Positions 53,019 through 63,174 are shown, counted from the first letter of the stretch. The stretch: 64,000 nucleotides of DNA from Pontibacter fetidus (GCF_010119545.1 NZ_JAAEAA010000010.1:1-64000); one strand, 5' to 3'. Notes: generated by a model from the sequence alone, not told the origin. Numbers and translations: made by a program.

Positions 53019-56000
53019 ATGAAGAAGAGTTTACTACTCAGTTTCATTTTTGTGTTTGCGCTTGTGGTGCAAGTGCTGGCACAAAACAGAACAGTGACGG
53101 GTAAGGTAACCGACCAGGATTCTGGTCAGGGTCTGCCAGGCGTTTCTGTTATTGTAAAGGGCACAACTACCGGTACGGCCACTGGTATGGACGGCTCTTT
53201 CTCCCTCAACGTTCCTGCGAATGCAACAACCCTTATGTTTAGATACATTGGTTATGCAAACCAGGAAGTAGCAATCGGTAACAACAGCAACATTAATGTT
53301 GTACTTGCTCCGGATGCTAAAATGCTTTCTGAAGTTGTTGTACAGGTGCCTTACGGTACAGTTGCAAAAACAGCCTTTACAGGTGCTGAGTCTACAATCT
53401 CTACCAAAGCTATCGAAAGACAGCAGGTTACTTCTGTTACCAAGGTGCTTGAAGGTCTTGTTGCTGGTATCCAGACTACTAACGGTGGTGGCGGTCCTGG
53501 TTCAAGCGCAAGCGTTCGTATCCGTGGTATTGGTTCAATCAACGCAAGCAGCTCTCCATTATATGTAGTGGATGGTATTCCTTTCGATGGTACGCTTTCT
53601 TCTATATCCACAGATGATATCGCTTCGGTAACTGTACTGAAAGATGCTGCTGCTGCTGCGCTTTACGGTTCACGTGCTGCTAACGGTGTGATTATGATCA
53701 CAACTAAAAAAGGTAGAAAAGGCAAAGCTGGTATTGCTGTTAACCTGAGAAAAGGTGTTTCTGAGCGTGCTATCCCTGAATATGAGCGTGTAAACTCACA
53801 GGAATATTATGAGCTGAACTGGGAGGCAATGAGAAACAACCGTCTTGCTGCCAAAAACCCTGCAACTGGTGTACTTTATACTCCGGCTGAAGCTGCGGCT
53901 TACGCATCTGCAAACATTGCTACTAAAAACGGACTTGTTTACAACCCATTCAATGTAGCTGGTACAGATATCATCGATCCTGCTACAGGTAAACTGAACC
54001 CGAATGCACGTTTATTATACCAGGATAACTGGGCTGATGCTTTATTCCAGCAGGCTAGCAGAACGGACTTAAACGTTAACATTTCTGGCGCAGCTGATAA
54101 AAGCGATTACTACCTGTCTGTTGGTTATATTGACGAAGAAGGTATCGCTAAATTCTCTGGCTACGACCGCGTAAATGCCCGTGCAAGCATAAACATGCAG
54201 GCAACTGACTGGTTAAAGACTGGTATAAATATGACTGGTAACCTTTCTGAAAACCAGGGTAACTTTGCTACAGGTTCTGCTACTTCTAACCCATTCTACT
54301 ATTCTCGCTACATGGGTCCTATTTACCCGATCTGGCAGCGTGATGGCGAAGGTAAATTCGTAACCGACCCTATCCGTGGTGGTAACGCACTTGACTGGGG
54401 TGGCGGTACTAACGCTCCAATGGGTGTCAGACCATATGCGCCAAACTCAAACCTTTTAGGTACACTTGCTCTTGATGAAAGATCAATGAGAAGAAGCGAA
54501 GCTACTGCAAATACATATGCTGAAGCTAAGTTCTTAAAAGACTTTACTTTCAAAACTACGTTTGGTGGTAACTACTACAACGGTTATGCTACTACATTCC
54601 AAAACTCAGAGTTTGGTGATGCAGCCGGTGATAAAGGTAGATCAACTAAATCTGATACAAGAGTGCTTTCTTATACCTTTAACCAGGTGTTATCTTGGAA
54701 CAAGAAATTTGGTGAGCATAGCTTAAGCGTTTTAGCTGGTCACGAAAACTATGCATGGGAATCAAGAAGCGTTTCAGCTACTAAAACAGGTTTCCCTTTC
54801 CCAGGTACTACAGAATTAGCTACAGCTCCAACAATCACAGCTGCTAGCTCAGATTTCTCTCAGCACAGAATTGAGGGTTACTTCTCTCAGTTAAACTATA
54901 GCCTGAAAGATAAGTATATGGCGTCTGCCAGCTTCAGAAGAGATGGTACATCTCGTTTCTTCCAGGATGCACGTTGGGGTAACTTCTACTCTGTTGGTGC
55001 AGGCTGGAGAATCTCTGAAGAAGAATTCATGAGCGCTGACTGGATCGATGAGTTGAAACTTAGAGGTAGCTATGGTGAGCAAGGTAACGAAGCTACATCA
55101 AGCGTTTACCAGTGGCAGCAGCTTTACGGCTTAGGCTGGAACAACGGTGTAAATGCAGGTGCTATCGTAACAAATCTTGAAGCGAAAGATTTGCAGTGGG
55201 AAACTAACGCAAACTTCAACGTTGGTGCTGACTTCAAATTCTTCAACAAAGTTGATGGTACTATTGAATACTTCCAGAGAACTTCTGATAACCTGTTATT
55301 CAACGTTCAGCTTCCGTTCTCATCTGCAGGTGATTTGAAGCAGTGGGCTAACGTTGGTACAATGACTAACAAAGGCTGGGAACTACAGTTAGGTTACAAT
55401 GCTATCTCAACCGGCGATTTCGACTGGAGAATTGATGTAAACGCTACAACGTTCAAAAACGAGATCACTAAGATGCCAGGTGGTAAGCCAATCATCAATG
55501 GTTCTAAGAGATTAGCTGAAGGTCATGATATCTACGAATTCTGGGCTCCTGAATATTATGGTGTAGATCCAAACAATGGTGATGCATTATACCGCACAAA
55601 CCACGAGTTCTATGATGCTACGCTGCCAAGCCAGTATCAGATTATAAATGGCGATACAGTAACAAACAGAATTGCTAACGCGCATAAGTCTTACCATGGC
55701 TCAGCAATTCCTGATTTCACTGGTGGTATCTCTAACTCATTCAGATATAAAGGTTTTGACCTTGCTATCTTAACTACATTCCAGGTTGGTGGTAAGTTCT
55801 ACGACTCTAACTACCAGGCTTTGATGCACAGAGGTGCTTATGGTACTGCTATGCACAAAGACGCCCTGAACAGATGGCAGAAACCAGGTGACATCACCGA
55901 TGTGCCAAGATTGCAAAATGCAATTACACTGCAGGATGGTTACTCTACAAGATGGTTATTTGATGCTTCTTACCTGAACATTAAAAACATCAACTTAGGT

Positions 56001-56189
56001 TACACTTTACCACAGAATGCTGTCAGCAAAATTGGTCTTAGCAATGTAAGAGCATTCGGCTCTATAGATAACGCCATGATTTTTACTAAAAACGAAGGTA
56101 TGGACCCTCAGCGCGACTTCAACGGTACAGCTGATTATACATACCCGGTAATGCGTACTTATACAGTAGGTCTTAACGCTAACTTTTAA
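53019..56189 (+). CDS. SusC/RagA-type TonB-linked outer-membrane transporter
   Basis: 1056 residues from the ATG at 53019 (MKKSLLLSFIF). Signal peptide to about 22, a carboxypeptidase-regulatory-like domain at about 24-105 (NRTVTGKVTDQDSGQGLPGVSVIVKGTT), a plug with VRIRGIGSINASSSPLYVVDGIPFDG and the SusC-specific TVLKDAAAAALYGSRAANGVI, then a barrel ending TVGLNANF. It pairs with the SusD-like lipoprotein to import oligomeric nutrients. Codon use (GGT, GCT, AAC preferred) looks like a highly expressed gene and dispersed AASTATA sites are sparse. Downstream hydrolases point to peptides or amides as nutrient. Confidence 0.93.
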   Translation: MKKSLLLSFIFVFALVVQVLAQNRTVTGKVTDQDSGQGLPGVSVIVKGTTTGTATGMDGSFSLNVPANATTLMFRYIGYANQEVAIGNNSNINVVLAPDAKMLSEVVVQVPYGTVAKTAFTGAESTISTKAIERQQVTSVTKVLEGLVAGIQTTNGGGGPGSSASVRIRGIGSINASSSPLYVVDGIPFDGTLSSISTDDIASVTVLKDAAAAALYGSRAANGVIMITTKKGRKGKAGIAVNLRKGVSERAIPEYERVNSQEYYELNWEAMRNNRLAAKNPATGVLYTPAEAAAYASANIATKNGLVYNPFNVAGTDIIDPATGKLNPNARLLYQDNWADALFQQASRTDLNVNISGAADKSDYYLSVGYIDEEGIAKFSGYDRVNARASINMQATDWLKTGINMTGNLSENQGNFATGSATSNPFYYSRYMGPIYPIWQRDGEGKFVTDPIRGGNALDWGGGTNAPMGVRPYAPNSNLLGTLALDERSMRRSEATANTYAEAKFLKDFTFKTTFGGNYYNGYATTFQNSEFGDAAGDKGRSTKSDTRVLSYTFNQVLSWNKKFGEHSLSVLAGHENYAWESRSVSATKTGFPFPGTTELATAPTITAASSDFSQHRIEGYFSQLNYSLKDKYMASASFRRDGTSRFFQDARWGNFYSVGAGWRISEEEFMSADWIDELKLRGSYGEQGNEATSSVYQWQQLYGLGWNNGVNAGAIVTNLEAKDLQWETNANFNVGADFKFFNKVDGTIEYFQRTSDNLLFNVQLPFSSAGDLKQWANVGTMTNKGWELQLGYNAISTGDFDWRIDVNATTFKNEITKMPGGKPIINGSKRLAEGHDIYEFWAPEYYGVDPNNGDALYRTNHEFYDATLPSQYQIINGDTVTNRIANAHKSYHGSAIPDFTGGISNSFRYKGFDLAILTTFQVGGKFYDSNYQALMHRGAYGTAMHKDALNRWQKPGDITDVPRLQNAITLQDGYSTRWLFDASYLNIKNINLGYTLPQNAVSKIGLSNVRAFGSIDNAMIFTKNEGMDPQRDFNGTADYTYPVMRTYTVGLNANF

Positions 56190-56207
56190 TTAAGAGATCT
56201 AAATTTT

Positions 56208-57695
56208 ATGAGAAATATATTTAAAAAAGCTCTCCCATTAGCACTGTCTGTGCTGATGCTTACGGGTTGCGAAAAGGAGTATTTAGATACAACTCCGTAC
56301 TCTGATGCACCGGAAGAATTAGTATTCGGTACAACAGATGGCGCAACTGTAGCTCTGAATGGTATATTCAGATTTATGTGGGCAAGTGAAGACCATGATA
56401 AATTTGGTCAGAAAGCAATGGACATAACTATGGATTACATGGGTAACGATATGTTTACTCCTGTAAGAGGTTATGGCTGGTTTGTAGCTGACTATAACTT
56501 GTCATCTATCACTACTACTACAGATGCATCACGTTCAGGCTATACCTGGAGACATTACTATAGAATTATCTTTAATGCTAACAAAATTATAGCTAATATA
56601 GATGATGCTACTGGTCCTCAGGCAGATAAGGAGTACCTGAAAGGTAACGCGCTGGCTCTAAGAGCTTATGCTTATTACTACTTGATCAACCTGTATCAGC
56701 ACACTTACAAAGGTCATGAGAATGCACCAGGTGTGCCACTTTATACTGAGCCAGTTCATGCAGTTGGTAAAGGTAGAGGTACAGTAAAAGAAGTTTACGA
56801 TCAGATCATAGCTGACTTGAAGCAGGCTGAAACGTTACTGGAAGGCAAAGCCAAAAAAGTTACTCCATCACATATCGATTCTAAAGTAGTAAAAGGATTG
56901 TATGCAAGAGTAGCGTTACAGATGGAAGATTATGCAACAGCAGCTGTTAAAGCGAACGAAGCTCGTGCAGGTCGTGCTCCAATGAGTGCAACACTTTACA
57001 ACAACGGTTTCGGTATCGCTAACGCTGAGTGGATCTGGGGTCTTCAAATCCCGAACGACCAGGCAACTATCTATGCGTCTTTCTTCTCGCACATGGATAA
57101 CACAGTAGGTGGTTATGCAGGTTTAGGTAGCACAAAACTGATCACAAAAGAACTTTATGATCAAATTCCTGCTACAGACATCCGTAAAGGCCTGTTCAAG
57201 AATCCAATTCCAAACCCAAAGCCAACTGACTGGCAGAACTATACAGCTTTCAAATTCCGCAAGCCAGATGCAAAAACCTGGACTGGTGACTACGTGATGA
57301 TGAGAGCTTCTGAAATGTACCTGATCGAAGCTGAAGCATTGGCGAGATTAAACAGAGGTGCTGAAGCTATACCAGTACTGGAAGCTTTAGTTAAAGCAAG
57401 AAACTCTGCCTACGTACTTCCTGTAGCTGCAGCAACAGATAACCAGGCGCTTATAAATGAGATCCTTCTACAGAGAAGAATCGAACTTTGGGGTGAAGGT
57501 TTCTCTTTGCTTGATATGAAACGCCTAAACAAAGGCCTTAACAGAATTGCAGGCGATCCGGTTAACGGTGAGCATGCAGCAGGTTTAGCAGTAGTACTGC
57601 AGCGTTCAATCACTGATCCTCAGTACCTGTTCAGAATTCCTCAGACAGAGATCGACGCGAACGACGAGTTAACTGAATCTGATCAGAACCCTTAA
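56208..57695 (+). CDS. SusD/RagB-type nutrient-binding lipoprotein
   Basis: 495 residues. Lipobox VLMLTGC (Cys at about 21), then EKEYLDTTPYSDA as in SusD proteins, a TPR-like helical scaffold (YLKGNALALRAYAYYYLINLYQHTY, VKGLYARVALQMEDYATAAVKANEA), and the C-terminal RRIELWGEGFSLLDMKRLN...LFRIPQTEIDANDELTESDQNP motif. The surface partner of SusC, 18 bp upstream gene to gene. It binds the nutrient at the mouth of the transporter. Same high-expression codon use as susC. Confidence 0.94.
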   Translation: MRNIFKKALPLALSVLMLTGCEKEYLDTTPYSDAPEELVFGTTDGATVALNGIFRFMWASEDHDKFGQKAMDITMDYMGNDMFTPVRGYGWFVADYNLSSITTTTDASRSGYTWRHYYRIIFNANKIIANIDDATGPQADKEYLKGNALALRAYAYYYLINLYQHTYKGHENAPGVPLYTEPVHAVGKGRGTVKEVYDQIIADLKQAETLLEGKAKKVTPSHIDSKVVKGLYARVALQMEDYATAAVKANEARAGRAPMSATLYNNGFGIANAEWIWGLQIPNDQATIYASFFSHMDNTVGGYAGLGSTKLITKELYDQIPATDIRKGLFKNPIPNPKPTDWQNYTAFKFRKPDAKTWTGDYVMMRASEMYLIEAEALARLNRGAEAIPVLEALVKARNSAYVLPVAAATDNQALINEILLQRRIELWGEGFSLLDMKRLNKGLNRIAGDPVNGEHAAGLAVVLQRSITDPQYLFRIPQTEIDANDELTESDQNP

Positions 57696-57710
57696 TCAGT
57701 AATTACATTA

Positions 57711-57748
57711 AAAAGCCGCACCGGGAAACCAGTGCGGCTTTTTTGTTT
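57711..57748 (+). terminator. Terminator after susD
   Basis: AAAAGCCGCAC (57711-57721) pairs with GTGCGGCTTTT (57732-57742), followed by TTG and four T residues. It may partly insulate susCD from the amidase gene. Confidence 0.85.
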
Positions 57749-57796
57749 TAGTCAACTCATGAATAACATATTTCTTTATATTTAAGAAACCTAAAA

Positions 57797-59470
57797 ATGA
57801 AAATGAACAGAAAGATAAAACCAGCACTACTTGCAGCCGGTTGCTTTACCTTAGGCGCATTTGCCATGAAGGTGGCTGAAGATAAAATAACCGTACCTAT
57901 GCTACAGCAGGCACAGCAGTTGATGGGCTTACATTTTACCAATGCTCAGCTAGACTCCGCTACAACAGAACTGGAAGATTTTAAAGCCGGTTATGAACGG
58001 ATTCGTAAGGTAGCATTACCAAATGAGGTAGCACCGGCAATTACTTTTAATCCTATACCTGTAGGGTTTGAATGGCCTAAAGAGAAAGAGAAGTTTAAAG
58101 TTGATCTGCCCAAAAAAGTAAAGCTGCCGGCTAACAAAGAAGAGCTGGCCTACTATAGCATTCCGCAACTAGCAGCCCTGATCAAATCAAAACAAATAAG
58201 CTCCGAAGAGTTAACTACTTTTTACCTGAACAGGCTGAAACAATATGGCCCAACACTAGAGTGTGTAACAACGCTTACCGAAGAACTGGCACTACAGCAG
58301 GCGCGGCAGGCAGATAAAGAAATTAAAGCGGGTAAGTATAAAGGCATGCTGCACGGTATACCATTCGGGGTGAAAGACTTGCTGGCAACCAAAAACTATA
58401 AAACTACCTGGGGCGCAGAACCATATAAAGACCAGCAACTGAACCTAAATGCGACAGTAGTAGAAAGACTGCAAAATGCAGGTGGTGTACTGGTTGCAAA
58501 ACTTACACTAGGCGCGTTGGCTATGGGTGATGTTTGGTATGGTGGTAAAACAAAGTCACCGTGGGATTTGAGCAAAGGTTCCAGTGGTTCATCTGCAGGT
58601 TCAGCCTCGGCCGTAGCTGCCGGCTTGCTGCCTTATGCTATCGGTACCGAAACATTAGGTTCTATCGTTTCGCCGTCTACGGCATGTGGTACAACCGGGC
58701 TAAGACCAACCTTTGGGCGGGTAAGCCGTCATGGCGCCATGGCCTTAAGCTGGTCTATGGATAAGATTGGTCCGATAACTCGTTCTGCAGAGGATGCAGC
58801 TATCGTTTTTAACGCTATTTACGGCCCGGATGGTAAAGACCTGTCGGTGTATGATGCTCCGTTCAACTATAGCTCCAAAATAGATGCTAAAAAGCTGCGG
58901 GTAGGCTATCTTAAAAAGGACTTCGAGGGCAAGTATGGCTTTAAAGAAAATGACCAGCAAGCACTGGAAGATCTGAAAAAAGCAGGTATAGAACTGGTGC
59001 CAATCGAATTGCCTGACCTACCAGCAAATGACCTGGTGATGACTATTTCGGTGGAAGGGGCAGCTGCTTTTGATGAACTGACCAGAAGTGGCAAAGACAG
59101 TATGCTGAAACAGCAGCATAAGGGAGCATGGCCGAATATATTCAGAGCAGGAAGGTTTATACCTGCAGTAGAGTATATTCAGGCACAGCGTGTTCGTACT
59201 TTGTTGGTACAGCAGATGCAGGAGAAACTAAAGGATATAGATGTATATATCAGCCCATCGTTTGGCAGCAGCAACTTAGTAGTTACAAATCTTACAGGGC
59301 ACCCTTGTGTAGTGGTACCAACCGGCTTCCAGAAAAATGGTATGCCGACAACTATAACCTTTATGGGTAAATTGTTCGGAGAAGCAGAAGCGCTGGCCTT
59401 AGCTAAACTATACCAGGACCTGACACCGTACGAAGAGAAGCATCCGACAGCTTTTCTGTCAAAAAAGTAA
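57797..59470 (+). CDS. Exported amidase (amidase-signature family)
   Basis: 557 residues. A hydrophobic N-terminus (ALLAAGCFTLGAFA) with Cys16, possibly a lipoprotein. The catalytic Ser-cisSer-Lys triad is readable: Lys193 in FGVKDLLA, Ser265 in GSSGSSAGSASAVAAG and Ser289 in TETLGSIVSPSTACG. It hydrolyses amide bonds in small molecules or peptides. A long N-terminal extension (about 30-115) of unknown fold precedes the core. It follows the susCD terminator and precedes an S9 peptidase. Substrate is inferred from neighbours. Confidence 0.88.
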   Translation: MKMNRKIKPALLAAGCFTLGAFAMKVAEDKITVPMLQQAQQLMGLHFTNAQLDSATTELEDFKAGYERIRKVALPNEVAPAITFNPIPVGFEWPKEKEKFKVDLPKKVKLPANKEELAYYSIPQLAALIKSKQISSEELTTFYLNRLKQYGPTLECVTTLTEELALQQARQADKEIKAGKYKGMLHGIPFGVKDLLATKNYKTTWGAEPYKDQQLNLNATVVERLQNAGGVLVAKLTLGALAMGDVWYGGKTKSPWDLSKGSSGSSAGSASAVAAGLLPYAIGTETLGSIVSPSTACGTTGLRPTFGRVSRHGAMALSWSMDKIGPITRSAEDAAIVFNAIYGPDGKDLSVYDAPFNYSSKIDAKKLRVGYLKKDFEGKYGFKENDQQALEDLKKAGIELVPIELPDLPANDLVMTISVEGAAAFDELTRSGKDSMLKQQHKGAWPNIFRAGRFIPAVEYIQAQRVRTLLVQQMQEKLKDIDVYISPSFGSSNLVVTNLTGHPCVVVPTGFQKNGMPTTITFMGKLFGEAEALALAKLYQDLTPYEEKHPTAFLSKK

Positions 59471-59488
59471 ACTATAGTTTTTCATAGT

Positions 59489-59531
59489 AATGTCCCGGTT
59501 TGCAAGGTTATACTTGAGAAATCGGGACATT
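59489..59531 (+). terminator. Hairpin between amidase and S9 peptidase genes
   Basis: AATGTCCCG (59489-59497) pairs with CGGGACATT (59523-59531). It is followed only by a weak T stretch, so it may be a leaky terminator or attenuator. Confidence 0.5.
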
Positions 59532-59576
59532 TCTGTTAATTTGATGCACACAATCATCCTACCAAACTATAACCCT

Positions 59577-61982
59577 ATGTTTTTAAAGAGCAAAGCTATA
59601 GCAGTAGCGCTTTTCGGTATACTGGCCACAGGTACATTGCAGGCACAAACAAAAAGTACCGGACTGACCATAGAAAAGATAATGCGCGACCCGAAATGGA
59701 TTGGTATAGCGCCAAGCAACATTTTCTGGTCTGAAGATAGCAAGAAAGTATACTTTAACTGGAACCCGGAGGGCAACCGGAAAGACTCGCTTTATGCTGT
59801 AAGCGCCAATGGCAAAACCATACAGAAAGTATCTTCAGCCGAGCGCCGCGCTTTACCTTCTCCGTTCGGGACCTATAACCAGGCTGAAACACGCAAGGTG
59901 TATGAAAAGAATGGCGACATCTTTTTACTGGATGTAAAGACCGGAAAAACAACCCGCATTACTAATACCGTGGAGCGCGAAAGCAGCCCTGCTTTTACTT
60001 TTGATGAGCGTGAAGTAACCTTCCTGAAAGACAATAACCTATATGCCTGGAGCATTGCAAACGGACAACTGGCACAACTTACCGATTTCAGGAAAGGGCG
60101 TAAACCAGCCGATGCAACTGAAAAAGATCCGCAGCGCGTATGGTTGCGCAGCCAGCAACTTGGCCTGTTAAATATTGTAAAAGAGCGCGAAGCAGATAAT
60201 GCAGCATTAAAAAAACAGCAAAAAGCTGATGCCCCTTCCCGTCCGTTGGATATTTATGTAGATGACAAACAGGTAAGCAGCATTATACTTAGCCCGGACG
60301 AGCGTTTCATTACCTATAGTTTGATCTCTCGTCCGAAAAATGCCAAGGTAGCTATAGTTCCGGATTTTGTTACTTCTTCAGGATACACCGAAGACATCAG
60401 TACCCGCACTAAAGTTGGCGATGAACAAAGTACCTATGAGTTCTTTGTATATGATACCCAACGTGACTCTACATATGCAGTAACTATGAAAGAGGTGGAA
60501 GGTATATTTGATGTGCCTGCTTACCAATTAGAGCAAAACAAAAAAGCAAGTATAGCTAAGGACGCTGCAGACGCTAAAACCAAAAAGCCCGAAATGCGTG
60601 CCACTACGCTGTATGGCCCGTTCTGGTCTGATAACGGGAAACATGCGGTTGTGGTAGCCCGCTCTGCCGATAATAAAGACCGTTGGATACTTTCGCTGGA
60701 CCCTGCTACAGGCAAACTGAACTTACTGGACCGTCAGCACGACGATGCCTGGATAAACGGCCCGGGTATTAGTTATGGTGCCGGGGATATTGGTTGGTTG
60801 CCAGATAACGAATCGGTTTGGTTTCAGTCTGAAGAAAGTGGCTACTCGCACTTGTATGCTGTCAATGTAAAAACCGGTAAAAAGAGAGCGCTGACTAGCG
60901 GCAAGTTTGAAGTATCGGATGCGAAATTATCAGACGATAAAAAGCACTTTTATTTTACTGCTAATAAAGTACACCCCGGCGAAAAACATTTCTACAAAAT
61001 GCCTGTAAACGGTGGCGACATGGTGCAGCTTACTATCATGCCGGGTGCTTACGAAGTAGAACTGTCGCCGGATGAGAAGATGCTGGCCTTCCGTTACTCT
61101 TATAGCAACAAGCCATGGGAACTGTATGTGATGGAGAACAAAAAGGGTGCGAAGCCAAAGCAGGTTACCAACTCCCTGACCGATGAATTTAAAGCTTACA
61201 ACTGGCGCGAACCTGAAGTAATCTCATTTAAAGCGAAAGATGGCGAGGATGTGTATGCCCGTTTATATCAGCCTAAAAATGCAGCTACCAACAGACCGGC
61301 TGTGATATTCGTGCATGGCGCAGGTTACTTACAAAATGCGCATAAATGGTGGAGTAGTTACTTCAGAGAGTACATGTTCCATAACTTTTTAGTAGACCAG
61401 GGCTATACCGTGCTGGATATAGACTATAGAGGAAGTGCCGGTTATGGCCGTGATGTACGTACCGGTATTTACCAGTTTATGGGGGGCAAAGACCTGAGCG
61501 ACCATGTAGATGGCGCTAAACTATTGGTAGAAAAGTATAATGTTGATCCTAAAAAGATCGGTATTTATGGTGGCTCTTACGGGGGCTTTATAACCTTGAT
61601 GGCGATGTTTACCCAACCGGATGTATTTGCTGCCGGTGCTGCGCTACGTTCTGTAACTGACTGGGCACACTATAACCATGGCTATACTTCCAACATCCTG
61701 AATACGCCGCAGACAGATAGCCTGGCGTATGCCAAAAGCTCACCTATCTATTACGCCGAGGGGCTGAAAGGTGCCTTGCTGATCTGCCATGGTATGGTGG
61801 ATGCCAACGTACACTTCCAGGATGTGGTGCGCCTGACACAACGCCTGATAGAGCTGGGTAAAGATAACTGGGAACTGGCTGTTTACCCGGTAGAGGACCA
61901 TGGCTTTACAGAACCTGCCAGCTGGACAGACGAGTATAAGCGTATCTACAAGCTCTTTGAAGAGAACCTGAAAAAGAAGTAA
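59577..61982 (+). CDS. S9-family prolyl oligopeptidase-type peptidase
   Basis: 801 residues from the ATG at 59577 (MFLKSKAIAVALFG); upstream codons are not a signal peptide. Signal peptide to about 23, a beta-propeller of the DPP-IV type at about 30-540, and a C-terminal alpha/beta-hydrolase domain. The catalytic Ser is in GIYGGSYGGF, the Asp in CHGMVDANVHF and the His in PVEDHGFTEP. It releases dipeptides or cleaves after proline from oligopeptides in the periplasm. With SusC/SusD and the amidase it fits a peptide-utilization locus. Confidence 0.92.
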   Translation: MFLKSKAIAVALFGILATGTLQAQTKSTGLTIEKIMRDPKWIGIAPSNIFWSEDSKKVYFNWNPEGNRKDSLYAVSANGKTIQKVSSAERRALPSPFGTYNQAETRKVYEKNGDIFLLDVKTGKTTRITNTVERESSPAFTFDEREVTFLKDNNLYAWSIANGQLAQLTDFRKGRKPADATEKDPQRVWLRSQQLGLLNIVKEREADNAALKKQQKADAPSRPLDIYVDDKQVSSIILSPDERFITYSLISRPKNAKVAIVPDFVTSSGYTEDISTRTKVGDEQSTYEFFVYDTQRDSTYAVTMKEVEGIFDVPAYQLEQNKKASIAKDAADAKTKKPEMRATTLYGPFWSDNGKHAVVVARSADNKDRWILSLDPATGKLNLLDRQHDDAWINGPGISYGAGDIGWLPDNESVWFQSEESGYSHLYAVNVKTGKKRALTSGKFEVSDAKLSDDKKHFYFTANKVHPGEKHFYKMPVNGGDMVQLTIMPGAYEVELSPDEKMLAFRYSYSNKPWELYVMENKKGAKPKQVTNSLTDEFKAYNWREPEVISFKAKDGEDVYARLYQPKNAATNRPAVIFVHGAGYLQNAHKWWSSYFREYMFHNFLVDQGYTVLDIDYRGSAGYGRDVRTGIYQFMGGKDLSDHVDGAKLLVEKYNVDPKKIGIYGGSYGGFITLMAMFTQPDVFAAGAALRSVTDWAHYNHGYTSNILNTPQTDSLAYAKSSPIYYAEGLKGALLICHGMVDANVHFQDVVRLTQRLIELGKDNWELAVYPVEDHGFTEPASWTDEYKRIYKLFEENLKKK

Positions 61983-61992
61983 ACAGCTATAG

Positions 61993-62044
61993 TATAAAAT
62001 ACAAAAGCACGGTAGCCTGAGTTACCGTGCTTTTGTATTTTATA
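61993..62044. terminator. Bidirectional terminator with 22-bp perfect arms
   Basis: Arms 61993-62014 and 62023-62044 around AAAAGCACGGTA/TACCGTGCTTTT, with TATAAAAT/ATTTTATA outer ends. It lies between the convergent peptidase and phosphatase genes. Confidence 0.9.
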
Positions 62045-62058
62045 GTTTACAGCTATAG

Positions 62059-62880
62059 TTAGAACGTATAGCTAAGGTTTGCGCCTTGTGCTGCTAAGCC
62101 ATTAAAAGTAGGTAACACAGCCGGTGAAAGTGCAACGCCGCTATAGTTGTTCTTCTTATGCAACTGCGGAACAAGTATACCAGATAATGCACCAACTGTA
62201 TAGCCGATCAGGTTATCACTCAGGAAGTGCTTTCCAGCTTTTAGGCGCAGGTAACCGACTGTAGCAGGTACAGCCGCAGCGGCTGCCCACACATAAGGTC
62301 TGGCTGGTGAGTCCGGGTTGAAATCATGGAATACCTTGGCAGCAAAGAACGTAGCTGAAGCGGTAGCTGCTGTGTGTCCTGCAAAAAACGAGTTTTGTGC
62401 GTTTGCTTCTGTTCTGTCGCTTATGTCTACTTCATCACTATACACCATAGGGCGTGCACGAGTGGTATTTCCGTTTGCCAGTGTAAATAGTGTACCGGTC
62501 ACGGCCATCGTTTCTACATACAATACCAGTACCTGGCCGGCTTTGCTTCTTACATTTTGGTTCAGCATCATGGCCAGTGGCATTGCAAACGAACCGTAAA
62601 ACGGGTAATCGCTTGCCTTTTTTGCTTTATCAGAGTGGTAGCCTGCGCTAAACCTGTCAAACGCATTTACATCTGATTTATCCATAGTGCTAACCTCAAA
62701 CGGTGTAAAGCCATCTTTATCCTGTATCAGCGATAAACCATAAGCACTTAGCCCCATACCGGCAAGTATAACCGGGCCATCTACTGCAAGTTTGGTTTTA
62801 TAAGGCGAGTCATTATCCTGCGCCGATACGGGGCCGGTAATGATTGTGAATATTATCAATAATGATAGAATCGGTTTCAT
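62059..62880 (-). CDS. PAP2-family phosphatase (exported)
   Basis: 273 residues. Signal peptide to about 20 (GPVSAQD), then a mostly hydrophobic protein. PAP2 motifs: TTRARPMVY (K/R-x6-RP type), SFFAGHTA (PSGH variant with the catalytic His) and LKAGKHFLSDNLIGYTVG (SRxxxxxHxxxD type with His and Asp). It removes phosphate from lipid phosphates such as undecaprenyl pyrophosphate or phosphatidic acid, at the outer face of the membrane or in the periplasm. Single gene, convergent with the S9 peptidase. Confidence 0.88.
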   Translation of the reverse strand: MKPILSLLIIFTIITGPVSAQDNDSPYKTKLAVDGPVILAGMGLSAYGLSLIQDKDGFTPFEVSTMDKSDVNAFDRFSAGYHSDKAKKASDYPFYGSFAMPLAMMLNQNVRSKAGQVLVLYVETMAVTGTLFTLANGNTTRARPMVYSDEVDISDRTEANAQNSFFAGHTAATASATFFAAKVFHDFNPDSPARPYVWAAAAAVPATVGYLRLKAGKHFLSDNLIGYTVGALSGILVPQLHKKNNYSGVALSPAVLPTFNGLAAQGANLSYTF

Positions 62881-63174
62881 ACGTGTATTCTTAGTTTTCT
62901 GTCTTCAATGAATGCTTTTGAAACGCGGGCTTAGGTAAAAAGTTTTGTACTATACTTGGATTGCGATATAGCACTATAGGTGAATGCTAACTTTTTATAA
63001 ATTTATATATCTATATAGTGCTGCTTCCCGTATCAGAACCGGACTGCGCCCGTAGCCTTTTTGCAGAGCCAAGGTATAAATCCTGATTTTTTTAAGTATG
63101 CCGGAATTGTCTTAGCTTTGTAGCCACAGGCCCATAAGAGCCATAGTTTTCAATTGTCATATAAAATTTAAGCA
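62881..63174. other. metK / phosphatase divergent promoter region
   Basis: About 290 bases without a gene. AT-rich stretch ATAAATTTATATATCTATATAG around 62998, then a GC-richer segment (63018-63075) with no recognised riboswitch. The -7 box of metK is at 63113. Confidence 0.55.
63113..63120 (+). promoter_or_regulatory. -7 box TAGCTTTG of metK
   Basis: Matches TAnnTTTG, 54 bases before the ATG at 63175. No clear -33 element. Confidence 0.5.

Noticed and set aside
62993..63112. Possible SAM riboswitch upstream of metK
   Set aside because: I looked for SAM-I, SAM-II and SAM-IV-like core sequences and found none. The -7 box at 63113 places the likely transcript start after this segment.
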